64,000 nt of DNA, taken from assembly GCF_000284015.1 (NCBI RefSeq), contig NC_016943.1, positions 3,451,541-3,515,540 on the forward strand. The letters are read 5' to 3'. Source of the DNA: Blastococcus saxobsidens DD2 (GTDB taxonomy: Bacteria > Actinomycetota > Actinomycetes > Mycobacteriales > Geodermatophilaceae). Position 1 is the first letter of the stretch. Every line of letters starts with the position of its first letter. Positions 34,053 to 45,439 of the stretch are shown piece after piece. Both the position numbers and the translations under genes were made by a program. Under the pieces are notes generated by a model. That model was given only the letters and a program-made list of their open reading frames with translations, did no database searches and had not been told where the DNA came from.

Positions 34053-35656
34053 CCGAGGAGTTCGACGTCGTCATCGTCGGCGCCGGGTCGGCCGGCTGCG
34101 CGCTGGCCGGCCGGCTGACCGAGGACCCGACGCTGCGGGTGCTGCTGCTCGAGGCCGGCGGCTCGGACAAGCTGCTCGAGGTGCAGATCCCCGCCGGGCT
34201 CTACAAGGTCTGGCGGACCCGGCACGACTGGAACTACACGACCGACGAGCAGCCCGGTCTCGGCGGCCGGAAGCTGTTCTGGCCCCGCGGCAAGCTGCTC
34301 GGCGGCTCGTCCTCGATCAACGCGATGATCTACATCCGCGGCGCGCGGTCCGACTACGACGAGTGGGCCGAGCTGACCGGCGACCCGTCGTGGTCCTACG
34401 ACCAGGTGCTCCCGGTGTTCACGCGGATGGAGGACAACGCCCGCGGCGCCGACGAGTGGCACGGCGTGGGCGGTCCGCTGCGGGTCGAGGACCTGCGCTC
34501 CGTGCACCCGTGGACGACGGCGGTCGTCGAGTCGGCTGCCGCCACCGGCTACCCGCGCAACGACGACTTCAACGGCGCCACGCAGGAGGGCGTCGGCCGG
34601 TACCAGGTCACGCAGAAGCGCGGCCGCCGCTGGTCCTCCGCGGACGCCTACCTGCACCCGGCCGTGGACCGGCCGAACCTGACCGTCCGCACCGGCGCGC
34701 TGACCACCCGGGTCCTGGTCAAGAACGGCCGGGCGACCGGCGTCGAGTACCGCTGCGGCGGCCGGCTGCACACCGCACGCGCCAGCCGCGAGGTCGTGCT
34801 GTCCGGCGGCGCGGTCAACTCTCCCCAGCTGCTCATGCTGTCGGGCATCGGCCCGGCCGACCACCTGCGCGAGGTCGGCGTCGACGTCGTCCACGACCTG
34901 CCGGGAGTGGGCGGCGGGCTGCAGGACCACCCGCTGGTGCCGGTCGTCTGGCACGTCCGGTCGGGGAAGTCGCTCACCCACGGCGACTCGCCGTCGGGCT
35001 ACGCGCGGTGGTTCGGCGCCCGCCGCGGACCGCTCACCTCCAACCTCGCCGAGGCGGGGTTGTTCACCCGCTCGTCGCCGGAGCTGGCCGAACCCGACCT
35101 GCAGCTGCACTTCCTGCCGGTCAAGTTCTGGAAGCAGGCGGAGGTCGACCCCGACGTGGACGCCTTCACCGCCGCGGTGGTGCTGGTGGACGTGCACTCC
35201 CGCGGCTCGGTGCGGCTGCGCTCGGCCGATCCGACGTGGGCTCCGGCGATCGACGCCGGCTACCTCACCGACGACCGCGACCTCGAGGCGCTGGTGTCGG
35301 GCGTGGAGCAGGCCCGGGAGATCGCCGGCGCCGCCCCGCTGTCGGACGTGCTGGCCGAGGAGTGGTCGCCCGGCGGCACCGTGCACGGGCGGGACGGCCT
35401 GCGGCGGTCGGTGCGCGAGACGCTGGAGTCGCTGTACCACCCGGGGTCCTCCTGCCGGATGGGCACCGACGACTCCGCCGTCGTGGATTCCCGGCTGCGG
35501 GTGCGCGGCATCGAGGGCCTGCGGGTGGTCGACGCCTCGGTCATGCCGACGCTGGTGCGGGGCAACACCAACGCGCCGACGATCATGATCGCCGAGCGGG
35601 CGGCCGACCTGATCCTCGGCCGCCTCCCCGCCGCGTCAGCCACCGCCGCCGGCTGA
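34049..35656 (+). CDS. GMC-family FAD alcohol oxidoreductase
   Basis: 535 residues: VVIVGAGSAGCALAGRL (FAD fold), LFWPRGKLLGGSSSINAMIYIRG and SGGAVNSPQLLMLSGIGP (GMC signatures 1 and 2), and the C-terminal active site SLYHPGSSCRMG with His, plus NTNAPTIMIAERAADLI. Resembles choline dehydrogenase-like enzymes. Acts with the upstream aldehyde dehydrogenase. Its last 21 bases overlap the end of the convergent MFS gene. Confidence 0.92.
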   Translation: MTEEFDVVIVGAGSAGCALAGRLTEDPTLRVLLLEAGGSDKLLEVQIPAGLYKVWRTRHDWNYTTDEQPGLGGRKLFWPRGKLLGGSSSINAMIYIRGARSDYDEWAELTGDPSWSYDQVLPVFTRMEDNARGADEWHGVGGPLRVEDLRSVHPWTTAVVESAAATGYPRNDDFNGATQEGVGRYQVTQKRGRRWSSADAYLHPAVDRPNLTVRTGALTTRVLVKNGRATGVEYRCGGRLHTARASREVVLSGGAVNSPQLLMLSGIGPADHLREVGVDVVHDLPGVGGGLQDHPLVPVVWHVRSGKSLTHGDSPSGYARWFGARRGPLTSNLAEAGLFTRSSPELAEPDLQLHFLPVKFWKQAEVDPDVDAFTAAVVLVDVHSRGSVRLRSADPTWAPAIDAGYLTDDRDLEALVSGVEQAREIAGAAPLSDVLAEEWSPGGTVHGRDGLRRSVRETLESLYHPGSSCRMGTDDSAVVDSRLRVRGIEGLRVVDASVMPTLVRGNTNAPTIMIAERAADLILGRLPAASATAAG

Positions 35657-36970
35657 TCGGCCGGCCAGCTCCGGGGACGTCGCCAGGGCGGGCTCCGGGG
35701 GCGGCGTGGTGTTCCGGCGGATCGAGATCGACGCGGCGGCCGCGACGATGCACAGGCCGCCGGCGAGGAACCACGCCAGGTCGTAGGAGCCGGTGACGTC
35801 GCGGATCACCCCGCCGCCGAACGCGGCGACCGCCGACCCCAGCTGGTGGGAGGCGAACACCCAGCCGAACACCACCGGCGCGCGGGCGCCGAAGTGCTCC
35901 CGGCACAGCGCCAGCGTCGGTGGCACGGTGGCCACCCAGTCCAGGCCATAGAACACGATGAACGCGATCATGCTGACGTGCAACTCGGGCCCGAACAGGG
36001 GTGGCAGCAGGAACAGCGAGAAGCCACGCAGCCCGTAGTAGGCCAGCAGCAGCACCCGCGGATCGACCCGGTCGGTCAGCCAGCCGGAGAAGACGGTGCC
36101 GGCGATGTCGAAGATCCCGACGACGGCGAGCAGGCCGGCCGCCGTCGTCACCGGCATGCCGTGGTCGTGCGCTGCCGGAATGAAGTGCGGCTGCACCAGG
36201 CCGTTGGTCGACATGCCGCAGATGAAGAAGCCGAGCGCCAGCAGCCAGAACGGCCGGCTGCGCGCCGCCTCGGCCAGGCCGCGCATCGCCGCACGCGCGG
36301 CCCCGGCGCGGACCGGCTCGACGTCGTCGGCCGCCGTCCCGCCGTAGGGCGTGACGCCGAGGTCACGGGGCCGGTCGCGGAGCAGCCAGGCCACCAGCGG
36401 CAGGACGGCGAGCGCGGCCGCCGTCGTCCCCAGTGACGCGGCCCGCCAGCCCCACGCCGAGTCGATGAACGCCACCAGCGGCAGGAAGACCAGCTGGCCG
36501 GCCGCGCCGCCCGCGGTGAGGATCCCGGAGACGAGCCCGCGCCGGGCGACGAACCAGCGGCCGGTCACCGTGGCGACCAGCGACAGCGCCATGGATCCGG
36601 TGCCGAGCCCGACGAGCACGCCCCACAGCAGCACCAGCTGCCAGCTGGTCGTCATGAAGACGGTCAGGCCGCTGCCGAGCGCGACCACCAGCAGCGCGCA
36701 CATGACGACCCGGCGGATGCCGAACTTCTCCATCAGCGCCGCGGCGAACGGGGCGGTCAGCCCGTAGAGCGCCATGTTGACCGCGACCGCCGCGGAGATG
36801 GTGGAGACCGACCAGCCGAACTCGTCGCGCAGCGGGTCGATCAGCACGCCGGGCACCGCGCGGAAGGCGGCGGCGCCGACCAGCGCCAGGAAGGTCACCC
36901 CGGCGACCCACCACGCGGGGTGGATCCGGTGCGGCGGCGCGCTGCGGGTGGGCGGGTCGAGCACGGTCAC
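35636..36970 (-). CDS. MFS transporter (monocarboxylate/OFA-like)
   Basis: 444 residues with 12 helices; GLTAPFAAALMEKFGIRRVVM carries motif A between helices 2 and 3, and SGWLTDRVDPRVLLL the second-half copy. The architecture resembles the oxalate-formate antiporter/monocarboxylate branch. It is convergent with the ALDH-GMC pair and may export or import their acid product. The start is one of three clustered GTG codons (36973, 36970, 36964). Confidence 0.85.
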   Translation of the reverse strand: MTVLDPPTRSAPPHRIHPAWWVAGVTFLALVGAAAFRAVPGVLIDPLRDEFGWSVSTISAAVAVNMALYGLTAPFAAALMEKFGIRRVVMCALLVVALGSGLTVFMTTSWQLVLLWGVLVGLGTGSMALSLVATVTGRWFVARRGLVSGILTAGGAAGQLVFLPLVAFIDSAWGWRAASLGTTAAALAVLPLVAWLLRDRPRDLGVTPYGGTAADDVEPVRAGAARAAMRGLAEAARSRPFWLLALGFFICGMSTNGLVQPHFIPAAHDHGMPVTTAAGLLAVVGIFDIAGTVFSGWLTDRVDPRVLLLAYYGLRGFSLFLLPPLFGPELHVSMIAFIVFYGLDWVATVPPTLALCREHFGARAPVVFGWVFASHQLGSAVAAFGGGVIRDVTGSYDLAWFLAGGLCIVAAAASISIRRNTTPPPEPALATSPELAGRSAGGGG

Positions 36971-37141
36971 CACGGCAGCATGACGCACGGTGCGGCCGCG
37001 TCCCAGGCACCGGGATGCCAGATTCCGCACCGTTCCCGCCGTCCGACGGCGGACCTCACCGCGCGGTCCCCGTCCTCACGCTCCAGCGCGAGGTCGGCGA
37101 CCGGACGGTGAGGTCGGCAGGGGAGGCGCGACTCACCCGAT

Positions 37142-37153
37142 GTGACCTGTCAC
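37142..37153. promoter_or_regulatory. Palindrome GTGAC-CT-GTCAC
   Basis: Exact 12-base palindrome in the 412-base gap between the divergent MFS and DEAD-box genes. Possible operator for either gene. Spacing is too short for a CRP site. Confidence 0.35.
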
Positions 37154-37167
37154 TCCCCCGATGTCGG

Positions 37168-37190
37168 ACCAGACCGGGGCCCGGTCTGGT
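37168..37190 (+). promoter_or_regulatory. Hairpin in DEAD-box leader region
   Basis: Arms ACCAGACCGG and CCGGTCTGGT are exact inverse complements around GGC, followed by T and, at 37194-37204, GTAC-TAC-GTAC. They lie about 180-215 bases before the helicase start. This long upstream region (36971-37382) has no other gene; the structures suggest a regulated 5' leader or an operator. Confidence 0.45.
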
Positions 37191-37382
37191 TGAGTACTAC
37201 GTACCGGCGCCGCCCTCGCTCATCCGGAGCGGCAGGAATCGACGTCGGGCTGAGGCTGCGCCACCTTGGTGCGCCCGGCTGACCGACGTCTCGCCAGCTG
37301 CGAGCCCGCCTGCTCCGCGCAGGTGCCGGCGCTCGCGCTCGCCGAGGGAGTCGTGCGGCCACTCGAGCGTCGAAGGACTCCA

Positions 37383-38969
37383 TTGACCTCCACCCAGAAC
37401 ACCCCCGCCACCTCCGAGACCCCCCGCCGTCGTCGCGGCGGCCGCGGCCGCGGCGCCCGCCCGGCCGGCGAGCAGCAGAACCAGCAGCAGGCGGCCACCG
37501 TGCCCACCGCGCCGGTCGTCCCGGTCGGCGCCGACGCGACCGTCCTGCCGACCGACAGCACCTTCTCGGCCCTCGGCGTGCCCGCGCCGATGGTCGAGGT
37601 GCTCTCCGCCAGCGGCATCACCGCGCCGTTCCCGATCCAGGTCGCCACGCTGCCCGACAGCCTGGCCGGCCGTGACGTGCTCGGCCGCGGTCGCACCGGC
37701 TCGGGCAAGACCCTGGCCTTCGCCATCCCGCTGGTCGCCCGGCTGGCCGCCTCCGGCACCCGCCGGCAGGCCAAGCGCCCCCGCGCGCTGGTGCTGGTCC
37801 CGACCCGCGAGCTGGCCAACCAGGTCTTCGCCGTCGTCGACCCGCTGGCCCGCGCCCTGGGCATGTCGGCCACCACGATCTTCGGTGGTGTCGGCCAGAA
37901 CCCGCAGGTGCAGGCCCTGACCAAGGGCGTCGACATCGTCATCGCCTGCCCGGGCCGGCTCGAGGACCTGATCCAGCAGGGCCACTGCGACCTGGGCTCG
38001 ATCGAGGTGACGATCCTCGACGAGGCCGACCACATGGCCGACCTGGGCTTTCTGCCCGGCGTGAAGCGGATCATGGACCGGACGCCGAAGGTCGGTCAGC
38101 GGATGCTGTTCTCGGCCACCCTCGACAACGGCGTCGACGTGCTGGTCAAGCGCTACCTGAGCAAGCCGACCACGCACTCGGTCGACCCGGCCGTCGCACC
38201 GGTCAGCACGATGACCCACCACGTCTTCCACGTGCAGAGCGCCGACAAGGGCGAGGTCGTGCGGCTGCTGGCCGCGGGGCTGGGCCGCAGCGTGCTGTTC
38301 ACCCGCACCAAGCACCAGGCCAAGAAGCTCGCCAAGCAGCTCACCGCGTCGGGCATCCCCGCCGTCGACCTGCACGGCAACCTCAGCCAGAACGCCCGCG
38401 AGCGCAACCTCGAGGCGTTCAGCAACGGCTCGACCCGGGTGCTGTGCGCGACCGACATCGCCGCCCGCGGGATCCACGTCGACGACGTCGCCCTGGTCGT
38501 GCACGTGGACCCGCCGACGGAGCACAAGGCCTACCTGCACCGCTCGGGCCGTACCGCTCGCGCCGGCGCCGGTGGCACCGTCGTCACCGTGACCACGCCC
38601 GACCAGACCGGCGAGGTGCGCACCCTCACCCGCCAGGCCGGCATCAGCCCGATCGTCAGCCAGATCCGGCCCGGTGCCGCGCAGATCGAGGAGCTCACCG
38701 GCCCGGCGGCGCCCTACGTGGAGCCGGCTCCCGCGCCGGAACCGCAGCCGCAGGGTCAGGGCGGCGGCGGCGGTCGTCGTCGGGGCGGCTCGGGCCGCGG
38801 GTCCTCGGGCGGCGGCTCCCCGAAGGCCGCGTCCTCGGGCGGCTCACGCGGGGGCTCCGGCTCCGGGCGTCCGTCCGGCCCGGCGCGGACCCGCGCCGAG
38901 TTGGCGGCCCGCGCGGGATCGTCGTCGGCGGCGTCCTTCAGCGCCCACTCCCGCCGCGGCGGCCGCTGA
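37383..38969 (+). CDS. DEAD-box RNA helicase
   Basis: 528 residues. A short basic N-terminus (RRRRGGRGRGARPAG) precedes the Q-motif (FSALGVPAPMVEVL...FPIQ). Then come motif I GRTGSGKT, PTRELANQ, the DEAD box ILDEADHMADLGF, SATLD, VLFTRTKHQAKKLAKQL, ATDIAARGIH and HRSGRTARAG. The C-terminal tail is Gly/Arg/Ser-rich, RhlE-like, for RNA binding. These helicases remodel RNA in ribosome assembly, cold adaptation and decay. Start is a TTG with GAAGGA 7 bases upstream; the long structured leader and weak start codon point to post-transcriptional control. Confidence 0.9.
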   Translation: MTSTQNTPATSETPRRRRGGRGRGARPAGEQQNQQQAATVPTAPVVPVGADATVLPTDSTFSALGVPAPMVEVLSASGITAPFPIQVATLPDSLAGRDVLGRGRTGSGKTLAFAIPLVARLAASGTRRQAKRPRALVLVPTRELANQVFAVVDPLARALGMSATTIFGGVGQNPQVQALTKGVDIVIACPGRLEDLIQQGHCDLGSIEVTILDEADHMADLGFLPGVKRIMDRTPKVGQRMLFSATLDNGVDVLVKRYLSKPTTHSVDPAVAPVSTMTHHVFHVQSADKGEVVRLLAAGLGRSVLFTRTKHQAKKLAKQLTASGIPAVDLHGNLSQNARERNLEAFSNGSTRVLCATDIAARGIHVDDVALVVHVDPPTEHKAYLHRSGRTARAGAGGTVVTVTTPDQTGEVRTLTRQAGISPIVSQIRPGAAQIEELTGPAAPYVEPAPAPEPQPQGQGGGGGRRRGGSGRGSSGGGSPKAASSGGSRGGSGSGRPSGPARTRAELAARAGSSSAASFSAHSRRGGR

Positions 38970-38990
38970 CCGGTTCCTGGCTCAGCATGA

Positions 38991-39028
38991 GGGGTCCTGG
39001 CTCACTGTCCACGGTGAGCCAGGACCCC
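38991..39028. terminator. Hairpin terminator, 15-bp perfect stem
   Basis: Arms GGGGTCCTGGCTCAC and GTGAGCCAGGACCCC are exact inverse complements around an 8-base loop, 22 bases after the DEAD-box stop. A partial direct copy of the left arm (CCTGGCTCA) precedes it. It lies between convergent genes and serves the helicase and possibly the sugar operon. Confidence 0.7.
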
Positions 39029-39030
39029 TG

Positions 39031-39051
39031 TTGATCAGGTCACCTGATCAA
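39031..39051. terminator. Second hairpin, TTGATCAGGT-C-ACCTGATCAA
   Basis: Exact 10-base arms about one central base, 2 bases after the first hairpin and 9 bases before the stop of the minus-strand isomerase gene. Likely the terminator for the leftward sugar operon, forming a double hairpin with its neighbour. Confidence 0.6.
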
Positions 39052-39059
39052 CATGCGGG

Positions 39060-40067
<1,008 letters not shown>

Positions 40068-40098
40068 CAGGGCTCTCCTCGCAGAACGGGTCCGGAAG

Positions 40099-41280
40099 TC
40101 ATCGGGGGATCGGGGTCCAGACGGAGTCAGCGGTGGCGCTGCGTTCCACCGCGTCGAGCACCCGCTGGATCTGCAGACCGTCGGCGAAGGAGGGGCTCGG
40201 GTCCTCCCCCGTGCCGATGGCGGTGACCAGGTCGACGACCTGGTGGGTGAAGCCGTGCTCGTAGCCCAGCCCGTGCCCGGCCGGCCACCAGGCGCCCACG
40301 TAGGGGTGCTCGGGCTCGGTGACGACGATCCGGCGGAAGCCGCCGACCTCGGCCGGTTCGCTGCCGTCGAAGAAGTGCAGGACGTTCATGTCCTCGAAGT
40401 CGAAGGCCAGGCTGCCGGCCGATCCGTTGATCTCGATCCGGATGGCGTTCTTGCGACCCAGGGCGAACCGGGTGGCCTCGAAGACGCCGACCGCGCCGCC
40501 GGTGAAGCGGCCGAGGAACACCGCCGCGTCGTCCACGGTGACCTGCCCGGTCTCGGCGCCGCCGACCCCGCCCAGCTTCCCGGTCTCCGCGGGCAGGGGC
40601 CGCTCCGTCACGAAGGTCTCCAGCAGCGCGCTCACCCCGGTCAGCGCCTGCCCGGTGATGTGCTGGGTCAGGTCGACGATGTGCGCGCCGATGTCGCCCA
40701 GCGCGCCGGAGCCGGCCTTGTCCTTCTCCAGCCGCCACGACATGGGCGCGGCCGGGTCGGCGATCCAGTCCTGCAGGTACTGCGCCCGGACGTGCCGGAT
40801 CTCCCCGAGCCGGCCCTCGGCCACCAGCCGGCGGGCCAGCCCGATCGCCGGCACCCGGCGGTAGGTGAAGCCGACCATCGACCGCACGCCGCGGGCGGCG
40901 GCCTTCGCGGCGGCCTCGGCCATCGCCTCGGCCTCGGCGACGGAGTTGGCCAGTGGCTTCTCGCAGAGCACGTGCTTGCCGGCCTCGAGCGCCGCGATGG
41001 CGATCTCCGCGTGGGTGTCGCCGGGGGTGCAGACGTCGACCAGGTCGACGTCGTCGCGCTCGATGGCCTGGCGCCAGTCGGTCTCGGTGGCGGCCCAGCC
41101 GAGCCGGCCGGCGGCCTCGGTGACGGCCGACCGGTTGCGTCCGGCGAGAACCGCCAGCCGCGGCTCCAGGGGGAGGTCGAAGAAGCGGGGGGCGGTGCGC
41201 CACGCGTGGGAGTGCGCCGCACCCATGAACGCGTAGCCGATGAGGCCCACGCCGAGGGGCGGGCGGCCGGGGGATGTCAT
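40099..41280 (-). CDS. Gfo/Idh/MocA-family oxidoreductase
   Basis: 393 residues. The Rossmann N-terminus is [17 protein letters not shown], followed by [33 protein letters not shown] with the EKP lysine. The C-terminal alpha/beta domain has [17 protein letters not shown], holding Asp and His of the active site, and a long [11 protein letters not shown] segment. It oxidises a sugar or polyol hydroxyl with NAD(P). Works with the adjacent isomerase on substrate brought by the ABC importer. An 18-bp hairpin separates it from the binding-protein gene. Confidence 0.9.
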   Translation of the reverse strand: MTSPGRPPLGVGLIGYAFMGAAHSHAWRTAPRFFDLPLEPRLAVLAGRNRSAVTEAAGRLGWAATETDWRQAIERDDVDLVDVCTPGDTHAEIAIAALEAGKHVLCEKPLANSVAEAEAMAEAAAKAAARGVRSMVGFTYRRVPAIGLARRLVAEGRLGEIRHVRAQYLQDWIADPAAPMSWRLEKDKAGSGALGDIGAHIVDLTQHITGQALTGVSALLETFVTERPLPAETGKLGGVGGAETGQVTVDDAAVFLGRFTGGAVGVFEATRFALGRKNAIRIEINGSAGSLAFDFEDMNVLHFFDGSEPAEVGGFRRIVVTEPEHPYVGAWWPAGHGLGYEHGFTHQVVDLVTAIGTGEDPSPSFADGLQIQRVLDAVERSATADSVWTPIPR

Positions 41281-41298
41281 GGGGGCTCCTCGGGAGTG

Positions 41299-41340
41299 CC
41301 GGGGCCGCCGGGCGGCGGGGGGGCCGCCCGGCGGCCCCGG
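41299..41340 (-). terminator. Strong hairpin, 18-bp perfect stem, after binding-protein gene
   Basis: Arms 41299-41316 and 41323-41340 are exact inverse complements (CCGGGGCCGCC... and ...GGCGGCCCCGG) around six G. It lies 8 bases beyond the stop of the binding-protein gene and 18 bases before the next start. Such a structure can stop most transcription or block 3' decay, giving more binding protein than enzymes. Confidence 0.65.
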
Positions 41341-41348
41341 TCAGCGGG

Positions 41349-42404
41349 TCAGGATTCGAACGCGTTGTCGAGGTACTGGTCGACGTTCTCGGCCGTGACG
41401 ACCGGCGCCGCCAGCATGATCCGCTTCGGCACGCCCTGGGACACCAGGTCGGACATGCTCTTGTCCTGGGCGATCAGGCGGGCCAGGGAGATGCCGTCGG
41501 CCGCCTGGGTCGACGGGTAGATGACCGTCGCCTCGAGCACGGAGTCCCCAGACTGGATCTCCCGCATGGCGTTGGCCGAGCCGGCGCCGCCGACCATGAA
41601 GAACTCGTCGCGGCCGGCGTTCTCGATGGCGGCCAGCACGCCGACGCCCTGGTCGTCGTCGTGGTTCCAGATGGCGTCGATCTCCGGCGCGGCCTGCAGC
41701 AGGTTGGCTGCCGCCTCCTCGCCGGACTCGACGGTGAACTCCGCCGCGACCCGGTTGTCGACGTCGAGGCCGCAGTCGGCCAGGGCGTCGGCGAAGCCCT
41801 GGCTGCGGTCCTGGGTCAGCGGCAGGGAGTCGATGCCGGCGATCTCGGCGACGACGGCGTCGGGCTGGTCGCCCAGGCGGGAGCAGACGTAGGTGCCGGC
41901 CGAGACGCCCATGCCGTAGTTGTCGCCGAGGATCGTCGACCGGGACGCGAACGGGCTGGAGAACTCCCGGTCGACGTTGATCACCGGGATGCCGGCCTCC
42001 ATGGCCTCCAGGGCGACCGGGGTGAGCGCGGCGCCGTCGAAGGGCAGCAGGACGATCGCGTCGACGCCCTCGTTGATGAACGTCTCGACCTGGGCGATCT
42101 GGGTGCTGACGTCGTTGGTGCCCTCGGCGACGGTGAGCTCGACGTCCTCGTACTGCTCGGCCTGCTCGCGGGCGGCCTCGGTGATCGCGGCCATCCAGCC
42201 GTGGTCGGCGGCCGGGGCGGAGAACCCGATGCGCACGGTCTCGCCGACCTCGTCGTTGGAGCTGGCGACGGCGTCGGTGTCGGCTGCCCCGGTGTCCGCG
42301 GGCTCGTTGCTCGTGCAACCGGCCAGCAGCGCGCCGGCGCCGATGAGCGCCACCGCGGTCTGGGTGGTCAGGCGCCTGGTCGGGCGCCGCCTCGCTGCGG
42401 TCAT
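41349..42404 (-). CDS. Sugar ABC transporter substrate-binding lipoprotein
   Basis: 351 residues. Lipoprotein signal VALIGAGALLAGCTSNE. The mature part is a periplasmic-binding-protein type I fold of the ribose/xylose class: IGFSAPAADHGWMAAITEAAREQAEQYEDVELTVAEG, INEGVDAIVLLPFDGAALTPVALEAMEAGIPVINVDREF, and WNHDDDQGVGVLAAIENAGRDEFF. ATG with GGAGAGAAG directly upstream. It feeds sugar to the permease and ATPase encoded upstream. Confidence 0.93.
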   Translation of the reverse strand: MTAARRRPTRRLTTQTAVALIGAGALLAGCTSNEPADTGAADTDAVASSNDEVGETVRIGFSAPAADHGWMAAITEAAREQAEQYEDVELTVAEGTNDVSTQIAQVETFINEGVDAIVLLPFDGAALTPVALEAMEAGIPVINVDREFSSPFASRSTILGDNYGMGVSAGTYVCSRLGDQPDAVVAEIAGIDSLPLTQDRSQGFADALADCGLDVDNRVAAEFTVESGEEAAANLLQAAPEIDAIWNHDDDQGVGVLAAIENAGRDEFFMVGGAGSANAMREIQSGDSVLEATVIYPSTQAADGISLARLIAQDKSMSDLVSQGVPKRIMLAAPVVTAENVDQYLDNAFES

Positions 42405-42495
42405 CTTCTCTCCTCGGTTCGCCCCGGCGGCGGTGCCAGGGGTCGGGGTGGTGCGCCGCGGACCGGCGGTCCGGCGGTCGGTGCGACCGGGTGCA

Positions 42496-42511
42496 GGGCG
42501 CCGGGGCGCCC
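42496..42511 (-). terminator. GGGCGCC-GG-GGCGCCC hairpin after permease gene
   Basis: Exact 7-base arms, 15 bases after the permease stop within a 121-base gap; a second small inverted repeat (GGACC-GGC-GGTCC) lies nearby at about 42464-42476. Possibly partial termination or mRNA-processing signal between permease and binding-protein genes. Confidence 0.4.
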
Positions 42512-42525
42512 ACGCCCGGCCGGGT

Positions 42526-43721
42526 CTAGGGGCGGTCGGTGGTGCCGCCGGGACGGGCGCCACCGGGACGGGCTCCGCCGGGCGCCCCGGGTTCGCTCGT
42601 GCCGCCGGAGACCGATCCGGCCGGCGTGCCGGGTGCGGCGCCGGCACCGGCACCGGAGGACGAGACGCCGCCCGCCTTCCGGCGGAAGCTGAACCCACCG
42701 GTGGCCACCCGCTGCTGGAGCAGGACGGCGAGCACGATGATCACGCCGCGGGCGACGGCCTGTGCCGAGCTGGACAGGTTGTTGAGCGTGAAGACGTTGC
42801 CGAGCGTGGTGAAGATCAGCACGCCGAAGACCGTGCCGACGATCGTGCCGCGGCCGCCGATGAGCAGCGTGCCACCGATGACGACGGCGGCGATGGCGTC
42901 GAGCTCGTAGAGCAGGCCGTGCGTGGAGGTGCCGGTCGTCGTCCGGGCCACCAGCATCACCGCGGCGATGCCGCAGGTGACCCCGGACAGCACGTACAGC
43001 CAGACGGTGTGCCGCTGCACCCGGATGCCGGCCAGCCGGGCCGCTTCGGCGTTGCCGCCGACGGCGAAGGTGCGGCGGCCGAACGTCGTCCGGTTCAGCA
43101 GCACCCAGCCGGCCCCCGCGACCAGCGCGAAGATGATGACCAGCGTGGGCACACCGAACACGTCGCCGTCGAAGAAGGCGTGGAAGGCCTGGTTGTCCAG
43201 GATCTGGGTGCGCCGGTTGGAGATGATCTCGGCGAGGCCGCGGGCCGCGGCGAGCATCGCGAGGGTGGCGATGAAGGCGACGATCTTGCCGTAGGCGATC
43301 ACGATGCCGTTGACCAGGCCGGCACCGGCGCCGACCAGGATCGCGGTGAGCACGATCACGATCCAGTGGAAGTCCTGGGCGATCGCCTGGGTGGCCAGCG
43401 TCGTGGCCCAGACCGACGACAGCGCGACCAGCGCCCCCACGGAGAGGTCGATCCCGCCGCCGATGATCACGAAGGTCATGCCGACGCTCACCACGCCGAT
43501 GACCGCGGCCAGCCGCAGGATCGTGAGCACGTTGTCGATGTCGACGAACCGGTCGGGTGCGGTGGCCGCGCCGACGGCGCACAGGATGCCCAGGGCGATG
43601 ACCAGGCCGAGGTTGCGCCCGATCGGGCCGGACAGGAAGCCCGATCCCGAGCCGTTGCCCGGCCCGCGGCCGGCGGCCGGCGAGGTGGCGCCCTCCGTCA
43701 CGGTCGCGGTGCTGCTCTCGC

Positions 43722-43725
<4 letters not shown>
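42526..43725 (-). CDS. Sugar ABC transporter permease (ribose/xylose type)
   Basis: 399 residues. About ten membrane helices of the BPD_transp_2 family: VGMTFVIIGGGIDLSVGALVALSSV, GLVNGIVIAYGKIVAFIATLAMLAAARGLA, NRTTFGRRTFAVGGNAEAARLAGI (the coupling loop with EAA-like region) and AIAAVVIGGTLLIGGRGTIVGTVFGVLI. An extra C-terminal cytosolic tail of about 50 residues is Gly/Ala/Pro-rich with GARPGG repeats, likely disordered. Its ATG overlaps the ATPase stop (ATGA). Confidence 0.93.
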
Positions 43726-45332
<1,607 letters not shown>

Positions 45333-45349
45333 TAGTCCGTTGAGGCAGC

Positions 45350-45378
45350 AACCTATGTGCGCGGTCACAGGGGGTCAA
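45350..45378 (-). promoter_or_regulatory. Promoter of the sugar ABC operon with overlapping palindrome
   Basis: On the minus strand TTGACC (45373-45378) and TAGGTT (45350-45355) are 17 bases apart, a good housekeeping promoter. Overlapping and following the -10 at 45341-45352 is TTG-n6-CAA (TTGAGGCAGCAA on the plus strand), a symmetry also present at the xylR promoter. It is a plausible ROK-regulator operator. Confidence 0.6.
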
Positions 45379-45417
45379 GGGTGGTGCGGCGGGGTTACCG
45401 AACCGAGACCATCACAC

Positions 45418-45436
45418 TGCGATCCGGAGGATCGCA
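45418..45436. terminator. TGCGATCC-GGA-GGATCGCA hairpin after ROK gene
   Basis: Exact 8-base arms with a 3-base loop, 3 bases past the stop of the ROK regulator gene on the minus strand. It probably separates regulator transcription from the ABC operon, but it could also be an operator. Confidence 0.5.
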
Positions 45437-45439
45437 ATG

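Noticed and set aside
37142..37153. GTGACCTGTCAC as a CRP/Fnr-type site
   Set aside because: CRP-type sites need TGTGA-n6-TCACA; here the half-sites are too close.
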